Shown: positions 1 through 8,076 of the stretch, piece by piece | How positions within the stretch are numbered: position 1 is the stretch's first letter | Layout of the letters: the number at the start of each line of letters is the position of its first letter | DNA from: Emmonsiellopsis sp. PD_33 | Lineage: Eukaryota; Ascomycota; Eurotiomycetes; Onygenales; Ajellomycetaceae | DNA length: 10,382 bases | Reading direction: 5' to 3' | NCBI GenBank assembly: GCA_032988165.1 | Contig: JANTQF010000600.1 | Location: forward strand, 1 to 10,382 | Position numbers and translations under genes: made by a program | Notes under the pieces: model-generated | Told to the model about the DNA's origin: nothing | The model's database searches: none | What the model saw: only the letters and a program-made list of their open reading frames with translations

Positions 1-391
1 GAGTACAAGCGTGCACAGTGAACCTGCCTTTTGCGTTCTTTCCTCCTGCTGCACAGCTACATGTTCAAGCTGTATCTCTCTCTCACTGGTCGCGCGGCTC
101 CCGGCTTCGGTCCGCCTCGCTCTCTCCTCCTGCTCGTAGGCGGCTTCTCTAGGTTTCTTGTTCTTTGTTCTTTCTTTCTTCTCTGTTTCTTTTCACAGAA
201 AGTATATCAGCATAGCTTCTTTTTTGTTTTTTTCTTGTGGTGCAGTTCTTCTACCTTTCCGTCTTCGAATTGTGTAAGTGATATATTTCTTCTTTAAGGG
301 GTGCTGTGCCTGCGGCGATCAGAATACCTAAGTATCCCAGATCTATAAACTCAAGTCGCTAGGGAATAGTAGCAGGACAAGAGCCATGCGT
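1..391. other. Intergenic sequence, no recognised gene
   Basis: This is the 3' flank of the minus-strand cofactor C gene. The plus strand carries a long pyrimidine-rich stretch (about 120-200) rich in TTCTTT words. An 88-codon open frame at 31-297 is dominated by Leu, Phe and Ser from this T-rich sequence and shows no recognisable motif, so I do not call it. Read on the minus strand, the stretch is A-rich and could hold the polyadenylation region of the neighbouring gene. I see no tRNA, rRNA or repeat here. Confidence 0.5.
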
Positions 392-1801
392 TCACGCCTT
401 GATCACGCTTGTTGCCTTCAAAATCGCATCTACTGACACACCCGGCCCGCCGGGGACAGTGTCAGTCCAGACGTTTTCCGGAATCGTGTCCGACTCGTCC
501 ATAAGCTTCCAGTTGGGGCTTTGTTCGGCTTTGATCCATTTAAAATCCTCAACTTGGTCCCACAGATTTGTGCGGTTGCGACAACTCGGGTCCTGAGCCT
601 TAATAGATATATATATTAGTTCCTCTACCATCTCAGGGAAAAACAGACGTAAAATGGGAGTATAAACCCACAAAAGCATCAGGAATCTTCCCGAATCGGA
701 TATTGCTACAATCTTCGATGATAGGTTTGCTGGAGCAGCTAAGATAGACATCCACGTCCACGCAGTCGTGCATTCGGAATTGGTGGCATGTGACGACAAT
801 TACGCTCTGTTTCACCCCAGTAATATGAGCCGGTCCATTGACCTGTCCACACACAAGAAGGCTCTCAGTAACGCCCTTGATAGAAAGGCCGGCAAACGGC
901 CTAGAATTGGTGGTTGGTATCGACATGTCCACCACACAGTGGCGCAAGGACGTCATCGAGAGAGGTAGCGCCGCATGAGACGTAGATGCTGGTAGAACTA
1001 TGTGGGCACCAGTACGTGAGTCCAACGACACAGAGTGAAGTCGTGCGGTGTTTTCGGGATTATTGGGATCTCGTTTGAGGGCATCTTTAAAGCCCTCGGT
1101 AGTCTCAGTGGTACATGATTTCTGATTTTGAGACAGCGGCCTTTCGGGGGCAAGTGAAGGTGAATAGATCGGAGACTGCGCGGCCGAGGATTGGACGGAG
1201 TGTTCATGGGATTGGTAACCAGGGATGTGACGGCGGCCCTGAGCGGCTATTTCAGCGGCATCTGCAAGCGATATGGCTGATGGATTCTTGCGCGCAGTTT
1301 TGAACGCAAATTTGGACCGTGGAGCAAAGCTTGCTTTAACATCGGCAAGCTTATCTTGGAGAGCTTTAATCGCCTAGAGTATATGAAAAGGAGGGGGTAA
1401 TTATAAGTAAGAGCAGATGGAGTCAGGGTCTCTTGCACAAAAACATACATCGGCATATATCCGCTGATCATAAGAAGGGATGGAAGCCGAAGCGTCCTTC
1501 ACCTCGCTTGATAGTCGAGCAATCCCCGCTAGACAGTGGTCGACGGCGTCGGAGCGTTCTCCCCCAATCATTGCGGTATCACCCAGGCGATCCATTTGTT
1601 CCTGAAGAGCTACATAGTCGACCCAATTTTCTGTCAGCGGAAGAAGTACTTTCAACAGGAGATCATAGGGGAAATCAGCCCACCCGTAATCTCATGCTGA
1701 AAGTAGCGGAAAAACCGTTCGTTCGCCGATATTTCCAACCTAGTCTGGGGAACGTCGTCCATTTGCGTCTCCGGAGCGCTAGCTGGGGCTTGATATGCCA
1801 T
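392..1801 (-). CDS. TBCC: Tubulin-binding cofactor C (tubulin-folding cofactor, TBCC/Cin2 type)
   Basis: Cofactor C acts in the cytosol in the last step of tubulin folding: with cofactors D and E it triggers GTP hydrolysis by beta-tubulin and releases the alpha/beta dimer. Four exons can be read on the minus strand: 1801-1684, 1609-1449, 1373-672 and 598-392. They join in frame to 395 aa plus stop. Residues about 28-115 form the N-terminal tubulin-binding helical region (starting ERFFRYFQHEIT, continuing ALQEQMDRLGD). Residues about 116-205 are a Ser/Pro/Gln-rich linker. The C-terminal TBCC/C-CAP beta-helix follows, with CGQVNGPAHITG, then QFRMHDCVDVDVYL and the CSSKPIIEDCSNIRF signature. In the family the Arg of Q-x-R-x-H is the arginine finger; here it is Arg293. 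The end carries NLWDQVEDFKWIK and WTDTVPGGPGVSVD, typical of the family C-terminus. The ATG at 1801 is preferred (context ATCATGG, fits the N-terminal length); an in-frame ATG at 1930 would add 43 residues. Nothing essential looks broken. Confidence 0.93.
599..671 (-). other. Intron 3 of the cofactor C gene (73 bp)
   Basis: The donor is GTGGGT and the acceptor is ATTAAG, phase 0, with a CTAAT branch-like site near the 3' end. It joins ...FGKIPDAF to AQDPSCRNRTNLWDQVEDFKW, the link between the C-CAP core and the conserved C-terminal strand. Confidence 0.86.
1374..1448 (-). other. Intron 2 of the cofactor C gene (75 bp)
   Basis: The donor is the consensus GTATGT and the acceptor is CTCTAG, phase 0. 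It joins ...DQRIYAD to AIKALQDKLADVK, a continuous helix typical of the N-terminal domain. Confidence 0.9.
1610..1683 (-). other. Intron 1 of the cofactor C gene (74 bp)
   Basis: The donor is GTGGGC after the HEIT codons and the acceptor is ATGTAG, with a CTGAC branch-like site in between. It is a phase 1 intron: the split codon becomes Ala and restores the reading HEIT-A-LQEQM. Without splicing the frame ends shortly after HEIT. Confidence 0.88.
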
Positions 1802-2250
1802 GATGCACGTTATGGCGTCTGCTTGCGTAGAGCAAGCAAATGACGTCTGTAAACGCGGAGGGGAAGCGGGGTCAATATAAGTACCGGAGTTAGAAACGTC
1901 GTTACGATGCGGCTGTTCCAAGCTGCGCATAAACTAGAATATCCTGACTAAGGAGCGTGGGGAGATTTTATCATCGTGCCAACCTGCTGGTCATGGTCAA
2001 GTGTAAACGCGTGGGGGCGGGGAGAAGAGAGCGATGGTGTTGGGCATCAACTAGCAGACTAGTTAATGCAGTAGACCAGCCATTGAAGTCAGCAATGTCG
2101 CGGCAGCACCGGTTGATATTCCAAGCTATCCGGTACAGCACGGCAGCGGTTGGAAGTTGGTGGCGCAATGAGAAGAAGTTCGACTGTCCGAAGCCCCAAA
2201 GAAGTTTGATATCGGAGCCGGAGGGACAGTTGATGCGGGGAAGCTCCAGA

Positions 2251-2262
2251 TCACGTGATATC
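2251..2262 (-). promoter_or_regulatory. TCACGTGA E-box-like palindrome upstream of the cofactor C gene
   Basis: On the minus (gene) strand this reads GATATCACGTGA, about 450 bp upstream of the ATG at 1801. CACGTG cores are bound by bHLH factors such as the Cbf1 family in fungi; that is family knowledge, not shown here. An identical 12-mer in the same orientation lies upstream of rpn12. Confidence 0.4.
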
Positions 2263-2734
2263 AGCCTTCTGGGACTCCTCGATGGTTTCTTCCGGCTCAA
2301 AAACTCTCCGTCATCCCCGCGTCCATCTGGGTTGGGGCTTTTTGGTGGTGAGAACTAAGAAGGTTGGACGGGTAAATTCAGGGCAGACTCCGTCGGAACC
2401 CAGCCGGGCCTAATTGATGACGACATGTCCGCCAGAGACTGACCTGCTATTGAGGCGCGCATTCGGTAGGAAACACGGCACATCTACGCCTCGAATAAAC
2501 TCCCTTCCTCAAAGCTGGAATATTCCAATGGTATCCTCAGTTTCCAGTGCCTGCATCGTCCGTCCTAGCCCCTATTTTGCGGCTCGTTATCGGACGAAGA
2601 AAGAACCTGGTTATCCTTCTGCGGCCAAGCCAGCAGCCAGCACACAAAACCCCGGTTATCGAAAGCCCGATATAGGCTGAAGTTGGTCATGCTGCGTAAC
2701 TACGCCTGTACCACCGCTGCTTTCAGTCTATGCA

Positions 2735-2743
2735 TGATTCCTC
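2735..2743. repeat. Left target-site duplication of the MULE (TGATTCCTC)
   Basis: This is an exact 9-bp direct repeat of 5613-5621, directly abutting the left terminal inverted repeat. Nine-base duplications are the usual signature of Mutator-like transposition. Confidence 0.92.
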
Positions 2744-2888
2744 GGGTTCAGCTAAATCAACCCCAGGTTTACACTATTTCAACCCCATTTTCTCACACTA
2801 GTCCTAATCAGGAAAAATAAGCAATCTATTTTGACCCCATGACTGGCACACTAAGCCTAATTGGGAAATATATGGTTTATTTACACCC
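2744..2888 (+). repeat. Left terminal inverted repeat of the MULE
   Basis: It pairs with the reverse complement of 5469-5612. The outer 21 bases are identical. Differences farther in are mostly transitions, including four places where one copy has CA and the other TG. It contains three copies of a T-Y-R-ACCCCA word at 2757-2765, 2779-2787 and 2831-2839. Confidence 0.92.
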
Positions 2889-3016
2889 TAATCTGCTTAG
2901 TCATTAGTAGAATAACTCCAGCATGCCAACTCACAATGTTATCCTCTACCCTCTATGAATTAAATCAATTGAACCACCCTCCCTACTCCTACACATTATT
3001 TTACATTATCTTTATC

Positions 3017-5209
3017 ATGAATAGAAGTAGCAATATCAAATTCTTCAGTGCTCCTAGTGATTTAGATGATTCTGATCATGAAAACAATGAAAATCCTACT
3101 ATCATTCCCACTATTATAAAATGCATCATGGAAGTTGTTGGAATTGATTCTACCCCTATCTCCCCTGCACCTGCACCTGTGCCTGTGCCTGTGCCTGCAC
3201 TCCCCCCCCCCCTAGAAGGGATTTTTGCCTTTGAGGCAGATGCCAGACAGCATATTAATAACTGAGCTTACTCTTATGGTTATACTGTGACAATCTGGTA
3301 CTATAATAAGTGAATCCTTGACTGGATTTAAGAGATAGAACAGCAAGTTTATCTATAATGTGATAGAGGTAGCAGTTACAAACTAAAATATATAGTAATT
3401 AATAGCTGTTAGATTAAGAGACCCCACACATTAACATGTAAGATAGATTATCTATTTATACTATAACTTTATAACTATAGTAGTAATAAGGTGTTTAATA
3501 AATTTAATAGGAACTAGATATTAATAATTATAAATTCACATCATAATCATGGCTCAGCAGATAAGATTGCACTACCTCTATATAGATATTAAGATATTAA
3601 GTAGGTGTTACTATCAATTAATTGATATTTAATAGGTAGATTGACAGCCTGTCAAATGATAACACTAATGTAGTATAAATTTAATGAAAATCTAGTAATT
3701 ACTATAAAGAATATATATAATTAGTGGTAGATTATATAATATTAAATTTTAGCTAAGCATCTTTAAATATAAGTGACTCTCATAGATTTCACAGATAATT
3801 TCATTATTTTTAATATCAGAGATATTAATAATTAGATTACTTAGATTACTTTCTTTCATAAGATCTCTCTAGTTTTTCTATACAATTTCCCTGAGATCAT
3901 TCTTATAGATACTATATATAAGGTTAATTACTTTAACCTTCTAATAGTTAATATAGTTAGTTGCACATCTATAAATTACATGTTCTATATAGGCAGTATA
4001 TTTATAAGGGAAACAACTTAAATGTATATATAGTTACTAAACTACCTACTATAAATATATTATATAACCTATTAAATCTCTTACTCTATTATTATTGTCA
4101 GTGATGCTGATTCCTCATTCATCATGATATATTTTCATATCTTACTATTATTATATATAAAATATCTACTCTGTATATAGCACATTAAGTGTAATATACA
4201 GACATTCATTAAAAAACACCTGTGCAATGAATCTCTATGTCAAGACCTTTCTAATATAGTGATTATTACTCATATCAATATAATATTTAAATCTATCAAT
4301 GTAGATATCTCAACATTTTTCTATGTGATTACTGAGGAGGAATATACTATCATCTAGAAGGTATTTTACTGCAAATATCAGATGCTCTATTTCACTATTA
4401 TTAACTATTTAGTAAATCAATGGATTTCTCACAAGAAAAAGATTATAGCAGCCTAGATCAATTAAATAATTCACTATGGAAATCTTACAACATTATAAGT
4501 AGAGAAATACTATAAAGTAATAAAGGATCTTCTATCTCATATTAGTATTTCTCATGTTGGTAATGTAATTCTACATCTTCACAATTATCTTATTATATAG
4601 AATCTGGAGATTCTCAATGAGATTATCAGCAAAAAAATCAGTTGGGATTATAGATATATAAAACTACTATTTAAAAACTATATAACTATTATATTACTCT
4701 ATATCTTTAATAAAATTCTAAATATTATAAAGTAGTTTAATTTAGATGCAGATACTTGCCTTCCTCTCTATATAGATTATCTCTAAACTATTATGAGACT
4801 TCTCTATACTCATATTATTCAACAGCATCTTATTAATGAAATATACTTGATGATAGAAGAGTTCAATTCATACTGATATTTTAATGCTTTAAATTCAGAA
4901 TCAATTGATTATTACCTAACAGTTAATAAATCAGAATAAATAGTTTTACATTCATATAGTTATATAGCTCTCATTACAGTGAGCAGACAAATCCTCTCAC
5001 AATTTGAATAGATTGATTTGACATTGAAAAGAGATCAACAGACAGTAGATTTAGCAGCAAATTTACCAGTAGATCTACCAGCACCCCCCTCTATACAGGC
5101 AAGAGGATAAGAATGTCCCTATAGATGCCTATAGAGATAGAAATAGAGAGGTAGAGGTAGAGAAGATAGAGCACCTATTATAATTAAGAATAATAATTTA
5201 AATATTTAA
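3017..5209 (+). pseudogene. MULE transposase, riddled with stop codons
   Basis: The encoded protein would have cut and joined the element ends in the nucleus. From ATG 3017 a single frame of about 730 codons can be followed to 5209, with the first stop (TGA) at 3263 and about 40 stops in all. Order of landmarks: an acidic, Asn-rich N-terminus; a Pro-Ala/Pro-Val repeat at 3164-3199; a FAR1-like region with CDRGSSYK and a following HHNHG; then the MULE catalytic domain with PEIILIDTIYK (first Asp at 3908) and IVSDADSS (second Asp at 4103). Next comes LLCI-stop-HIKCNI, where the family has Trp before His (TAG at 4178), then HYGNLTT and the C-terminal HIIQQHLI...EEFNSY region, ending in an Arg/Gly-rich tail. 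Stops replace Trp, Gln or Arg codons rather than following frameshifts. The start could be elsewhere; an in-frame ATG at 2861 lies inside the inverted repeat. The assignment rests on motif order recalled from the family. Confidence 0.87.
3164..3199 (+). repeat. Six-copy CCTGYR hexamer repeat in the transposase
   Basis: Six tandem hexamers read CCTGCA, CCTGCA, CCTGTG, CCTGTG, CCTGTG, CCTGCA, encoding Pro-Ala and Pro-Val dipeptides. A run of eleven C bases follows at 3202-3212. Every variable position is CA or TG, which fits decay of an original CCTGCG array. Confidence 0.85.
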
Positions 5210-5468
5210 ATGCAGAGTATGCAGAACATTTTTAATATAAACATAAAAAATGTGTAGAATTAAGAGATTTTCAGGTAGATTTCATAGATTTCCTTCATTT
5301 TTTAATATTTCTCTTATATTTAATATCTTATGATCATCTACCTCTATTTTTTAGCTGTTAATAGCACTATTCCTATCATTTCTTATCTACTGTGAGATTA
5401 ATTAAGGAAGATACCTGCAATATGCTTTGAAAATCTCCCTCTCCCCCCTGTGGTGGCCTGCAGCAGGG

Positions 5469-5612
5469 GGGTGCAAATAGACCATATATTTCCCAATTAG
5501 GCTTAGTGTGCCAGTCATGGGGTTGAAATAGATTGCTTATTTTTCCCAATCAGGACTAGCATGAAAATTGGGGTCAAAATAGTCAAAACATGGGGTTGAT
5601 TTAGCTGAACCC
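5469..5612 (-). repeat. Right terminal inverted repeat of the MULE
   Basis: This is the reverse complement of the left repeat with scattered transitions and a one-base length difference. TGGGGTYRA words at 5518-5526, 5569-5577 and 5591-5599 mirror the three in the left copy. Confidence 0.92.
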
Positions 5613-5621
5613 TGATTCCTC
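5613..5621. repeat. Right target-site duplication of the MULE (TGATTCCTC)
   Basis: Exact copy of 2735-2743, directly abutting the right inverted repeat. Confidence 0.92.
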
Positions 5622-6160
5622 CTCTTTGGTCCTCTTTCCGGAATGCCCAGCCAAACGCTGCTGGGGTTGAAAGCCGTCCAACATAACTAGCCCCAGGATC
5701 TGACTAAAATATTAACTACAGGAATGTGAATTAGTAGTCAGACCGATGAAAAGACCCAGGAGTGTCTATCTTTACTTCTCCAGAAGCCAAGTAATACTAA
5801 TTAATCTGCCATAGTTACTCAGCTCGCGACCATTGCCGCCACTCCAAGAAGTTTCACATTCCCACAAGAATGGATTGCCGCTCGATAACAGTTACACCTC
5901 ATTCGCGACAGAAGCGACCTGTGCTAGGAATTGGGACGCCTGCCAAGCGTCTCTTGAATTTGTGGTGCATGCCTACCCTGGGCCGGTCCTAAATATAAGC
6001 AAGCCTTTCCGGTCGAAGTTTCCCGTTCCCGGTGTCTGTCTAACGCTCCCCCGCCATCTTAAAAAGGATCTCAATACCGACTGCAAGGGAATATATAGCT
6101 ATTCTCTTCCGGAATGTTTCCTAAAAGATACTCTTTCCCGTCTCGTGTCCTCGCTTTTAA
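5613..6160 (+). promoter_or_regulatory. Upstream region of the sedolisin gene
   Basis: No gene is called: the open frame from 5833 overlaps the sedolisin start in another frame and has no recognisable domain. Possible elements are two GCCAAG words (5786-5791 and 5942-5947) matching the PacC core GCCARG, one GATAA (about 5884) matching the AreA core, and a TATA-like ATATATAG at 6091, about 70 bp before the ATG. PacC (ambient pH) and AreA (nitrogen) control of secreted peptidases is established in moulds. That these particular short words are used is an inference. Confidence 0.4.
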
Positions 6161-8076
6161 ATGCTTCCCTTTATTCCGGCCCTAATATGGGCACTTCCGC
6201 TCATTTCTTCTGCGCTTGGTGGCATAATCCCCCCACCGATTTCTTGCGAGATCATCGAGCAGCTGGATTCCATTCCGCCGGGATGGATACAAGGGGAATC
6301 ACCCCCTCCAGATACCCTCATTCACTTTCGGCTTGCGGTGGTACAGGAAAAAGCCGGGTTATTTGAGCAGGCGGTCATCGACTTGGCCACCCCAGGAAAT
6401 CCAAGTTATGGTCAATATATGAAACGAGACCAGGTCAAGGCCTTTCTTCGACCATCATCCCACATATCAGAAGCAATCCTGTCATGGCTAGAGCGAGAAA
6501 ACGTTCCAAAGACGGCGGTTGAAGATCATGGGGACTGGATTAATTTTATTGTTCCGGCTTTACAGGCGGAGAAAATGCTTCACACGCAATTTCATTACTT
6601 CCACAGTGAAACCACCGACGATCGGATAATTCGAACGCTACAATATTCTCTCCCGCATGAGGTTGCCCGGTACGTCCATATGATACAGCCTACCACGCGG
6701 TTCGGTCAGCCAAAACCCAACAGAAATACCATTGTCTCGTCTAGTCTTCCAGTGCCTGGTGAATGCAATCCACCCGTTGACTGCAATGTCACCGTCACCC
6801 CAGCATGTATTCGCAAGATGTACAACATTGGCGACTTTAACGCCAAACAGGACCCCCGAAATAAACTTGGCATTTCTGGTTACCTTGATCAGTATGCTAG
6901 ATATGCCGATTTTGCCCTTTTCTTGCGATGGTATGCTCCTGAGCTCGAGGGGGCTTCTTTTGATGTAGTGTCGATAAACGGAGGCCTCAATCTTCAAAAT
7001 TCGAGTCTCGGAAGTGGTGAAGCCAGCTTGGATATTGATTATGCGATTGGCCTTTCCAATGCAACATCGGTATACTACACTACCGCCGGGGTTGGGCAAT
7101 TGATACCTGATCTGGAACAACCCAACCAGACCGAAAATCGGAACGAGCCATACCTGGATCAGTTACATTTCTTACTAGATCTTCCAGACGAGGAGCTGCC
7201 AGCGGTGCTTACTACCTCTTACGGTGAAAATGAGCAAAGTGTACCAGAAAAATATACAAATGCCACCTGCAGCCTTTTCGCCCAATTGGGGGCTCGCGGA
7301 GTATCTGTCCTATTTGCTAGTGGAGATTCTGGAGTCGGAAGTGCTTGTCAGAGTAATGATGGCAAGAACACTACAAGATTCAATCCCTCATTCCCAGCAT
7401 CGTGTCCCTTTTTGACATCCGTTGGAGGAACGCACGGCACGGATCCTGAATATGCAGTTTCGTTTTCTGGAGGGGGATTCTCTGATCGCTATGCCCGTCC
7501 ATCATATCAGGATGATGCGGTAACGCTGTATTTGGAACAGTTAGGTGATCGATGGGAGGGTCTCTACAATCCTAAGGGACGTGGTTTCCCAGATATTGCG
7601 GCCCAGTCGGGCGATTTCCATGTAGTCGATCACGGCGAAGTGACTAAAGCATCGGGAACGAGGTTCGTACAGTTCATTCGATAGCCAGCAAAACTATCAA
7701 AGCCCCATTACCTTCCATCCCATCCATTCTTTTCCTTTCTAGTAGGCTCGTGTACCGACTAACCATTCTTTGGAAAAATAGCGCCTCAGCTCCCGTCTGG
7801 GCAGCCATCATCGCCAACCTAAACTCCATTCGTCTCGACGCAGGAAAACCAGTTCTGGGATTCCTTAATCCTTTCCTTTACAGTCTCCAAGGCGCAGGGT
7901 TGAAAGACATCGTGGACGGGGGCTCGGAGGGATGCACCGGCATAAACAGGGTGACTAAATTGCCCACTCCAATTGTTCCATACGCCAGCTGGAATGCCAC
8001 GCCTGGGTGGGATCCTGTGACGGGGTTGGGCACTCCTGATTTTGAGGTGTTGCGGAAATTAGTCCTAGCATTCTGA
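6161..8076 (+). CDS. Secreted sedolisin, S53 family (tripeptidyl-peptidase type)
   Basis: Sedolisins are acid-active serine-carboxyl peptidases. The fungal enzymes of this type are mostly secreted tripeptidyl-peptidases that remove tripeptides from N-termini and help moulds use external protein. Two exons, 6161-7662 and 7782-8076, join to 598 aa. Residues 1 to about 20 are a hydrophobic signal peptide. Residues about 25-195 are the S53 pro-domain (LATPGNPSYGQYM, then WLERENVP). The catalytic domain follows from about 200. The Glu/Asp pair of the triad lies in SGEASLDIDYA (Glu287, Asp291). The oxyanion Asp is in ASGDSGVGS (Asp389). The nucleophile Ser501 is in SGTSASAP, restored only by splicing. 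Calcium-site residues are near DIVDGG (Asp543) and PGWDPVTGLG (Asp578). Seven N-glycosylation sequons fit secretion. All key residues are present and the length is normal, so it should be active. Which paralogue (SedB, SedC, SedD and so on) cannot be settled here. Confidence 0.94.
7663..7781 (+). other. Intron of the sedolisin gene (119 bp)
   Basis: The donor is GTTCGT, the acceptor AAATAG, and a clear CGACTAACC branch site lies at 7756-7764. It is a phase 2 intron that splits the catalytic serine codon as AG|C. Unspliced RNA would stop at 7682-7684, giving a protein without the nucleophile and the calcium site. Confidence 0.93.

Larger units (their letters stand above)
1802..2743. promoter_or_regulatory. 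Upstream region of the cofactor C gene, up to the transposon
   Basis: Several open frames of 90 to 130 codons overlap here on both strands, but none has a recognisable domain or supporting introns, so no gene is called. Close to the cofactor C start there is a perfect 7-bp stem with a 5-nt loop (TGCTTGC/GCAAGCA, 1820-1838) and a CRE-like TGACGTCT at 1841. Farther out lies a palindromic TCACGTGA at 2251-2258. The far part (about 2360-2743) is ordinary GC-balanced sequence with many CpGs, cut by the transposon's target duplication. The regulatory reading is an inference from position. Confidence 0.45.
2744..5612 (+). mobile_element. Mutator-like (MULE) DNA transposon, 2,869 bp, inactivated
   Basis: The ends are inverted copies starting GGGTTCAGCTAAATCAACCC, similar over about 145 bp. 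They are flanked by an exact 9-bp duplication TGATTCCTC, and the interior carries a decayed MULE transposase on the plus strand. The structure (long inverted repeats, 9-bp duplication, one gene) is that of a full-length fungal MULE rather than a deletion derivative. The interior is strongly AT-rich and contains no CpG dinucleotide that I could find on reading every line, whereas both flanks have many. The element sits between the divergently transcribed cofactor C and sedolisin genes, in the shared upstream region, so it may have altered their promoters. It cannot make a functional transposase. Confidence 0.92.

Noticed and set aside
31..297. 88-codon plus-strand open frame at the left edge
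   Set aside because: It is low-complexity Leu/Phe/Ser coding from a T-rich stretch, with no motif or good start context.
1957..2358. Open frames on both strands between cofactor C and the transposon (plus 1957-2358, minus 1971-2300, plus 2414-2680)
   Set aside because: They overlap each other, show no family motif and no convincing introns; more likely promoter sequence.
2861..3265. Treating the first transposon open frame as a separate small protein
   Set aside because: It ends at a TGA in the middle of a longer MULE transposase frame, and its first 52 codons lie partly in the inverted repeat.
3017..5460. Reading the AT-rich block as mitochondrial DNA or a centromere fragment
   Set aside because: Terminal inverted repeats, the 9-bp duplication and MULE motifs in one frame explain it fully.
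5662..5672. TGGGGTTGAAA just outside the right end, resembling a word of the inverted repeat
   Set aside because: Only 11 bases match, it lies beyond an exact target duplication, and no further similarity surrounds it; probably chance.
5833..6366. 177-codon plus-strand frame upstream of the sedolisin
   Set aside because: It overlaps the sedolisin signal peptide and pro-domain in another frame and contains the TATA-like region.
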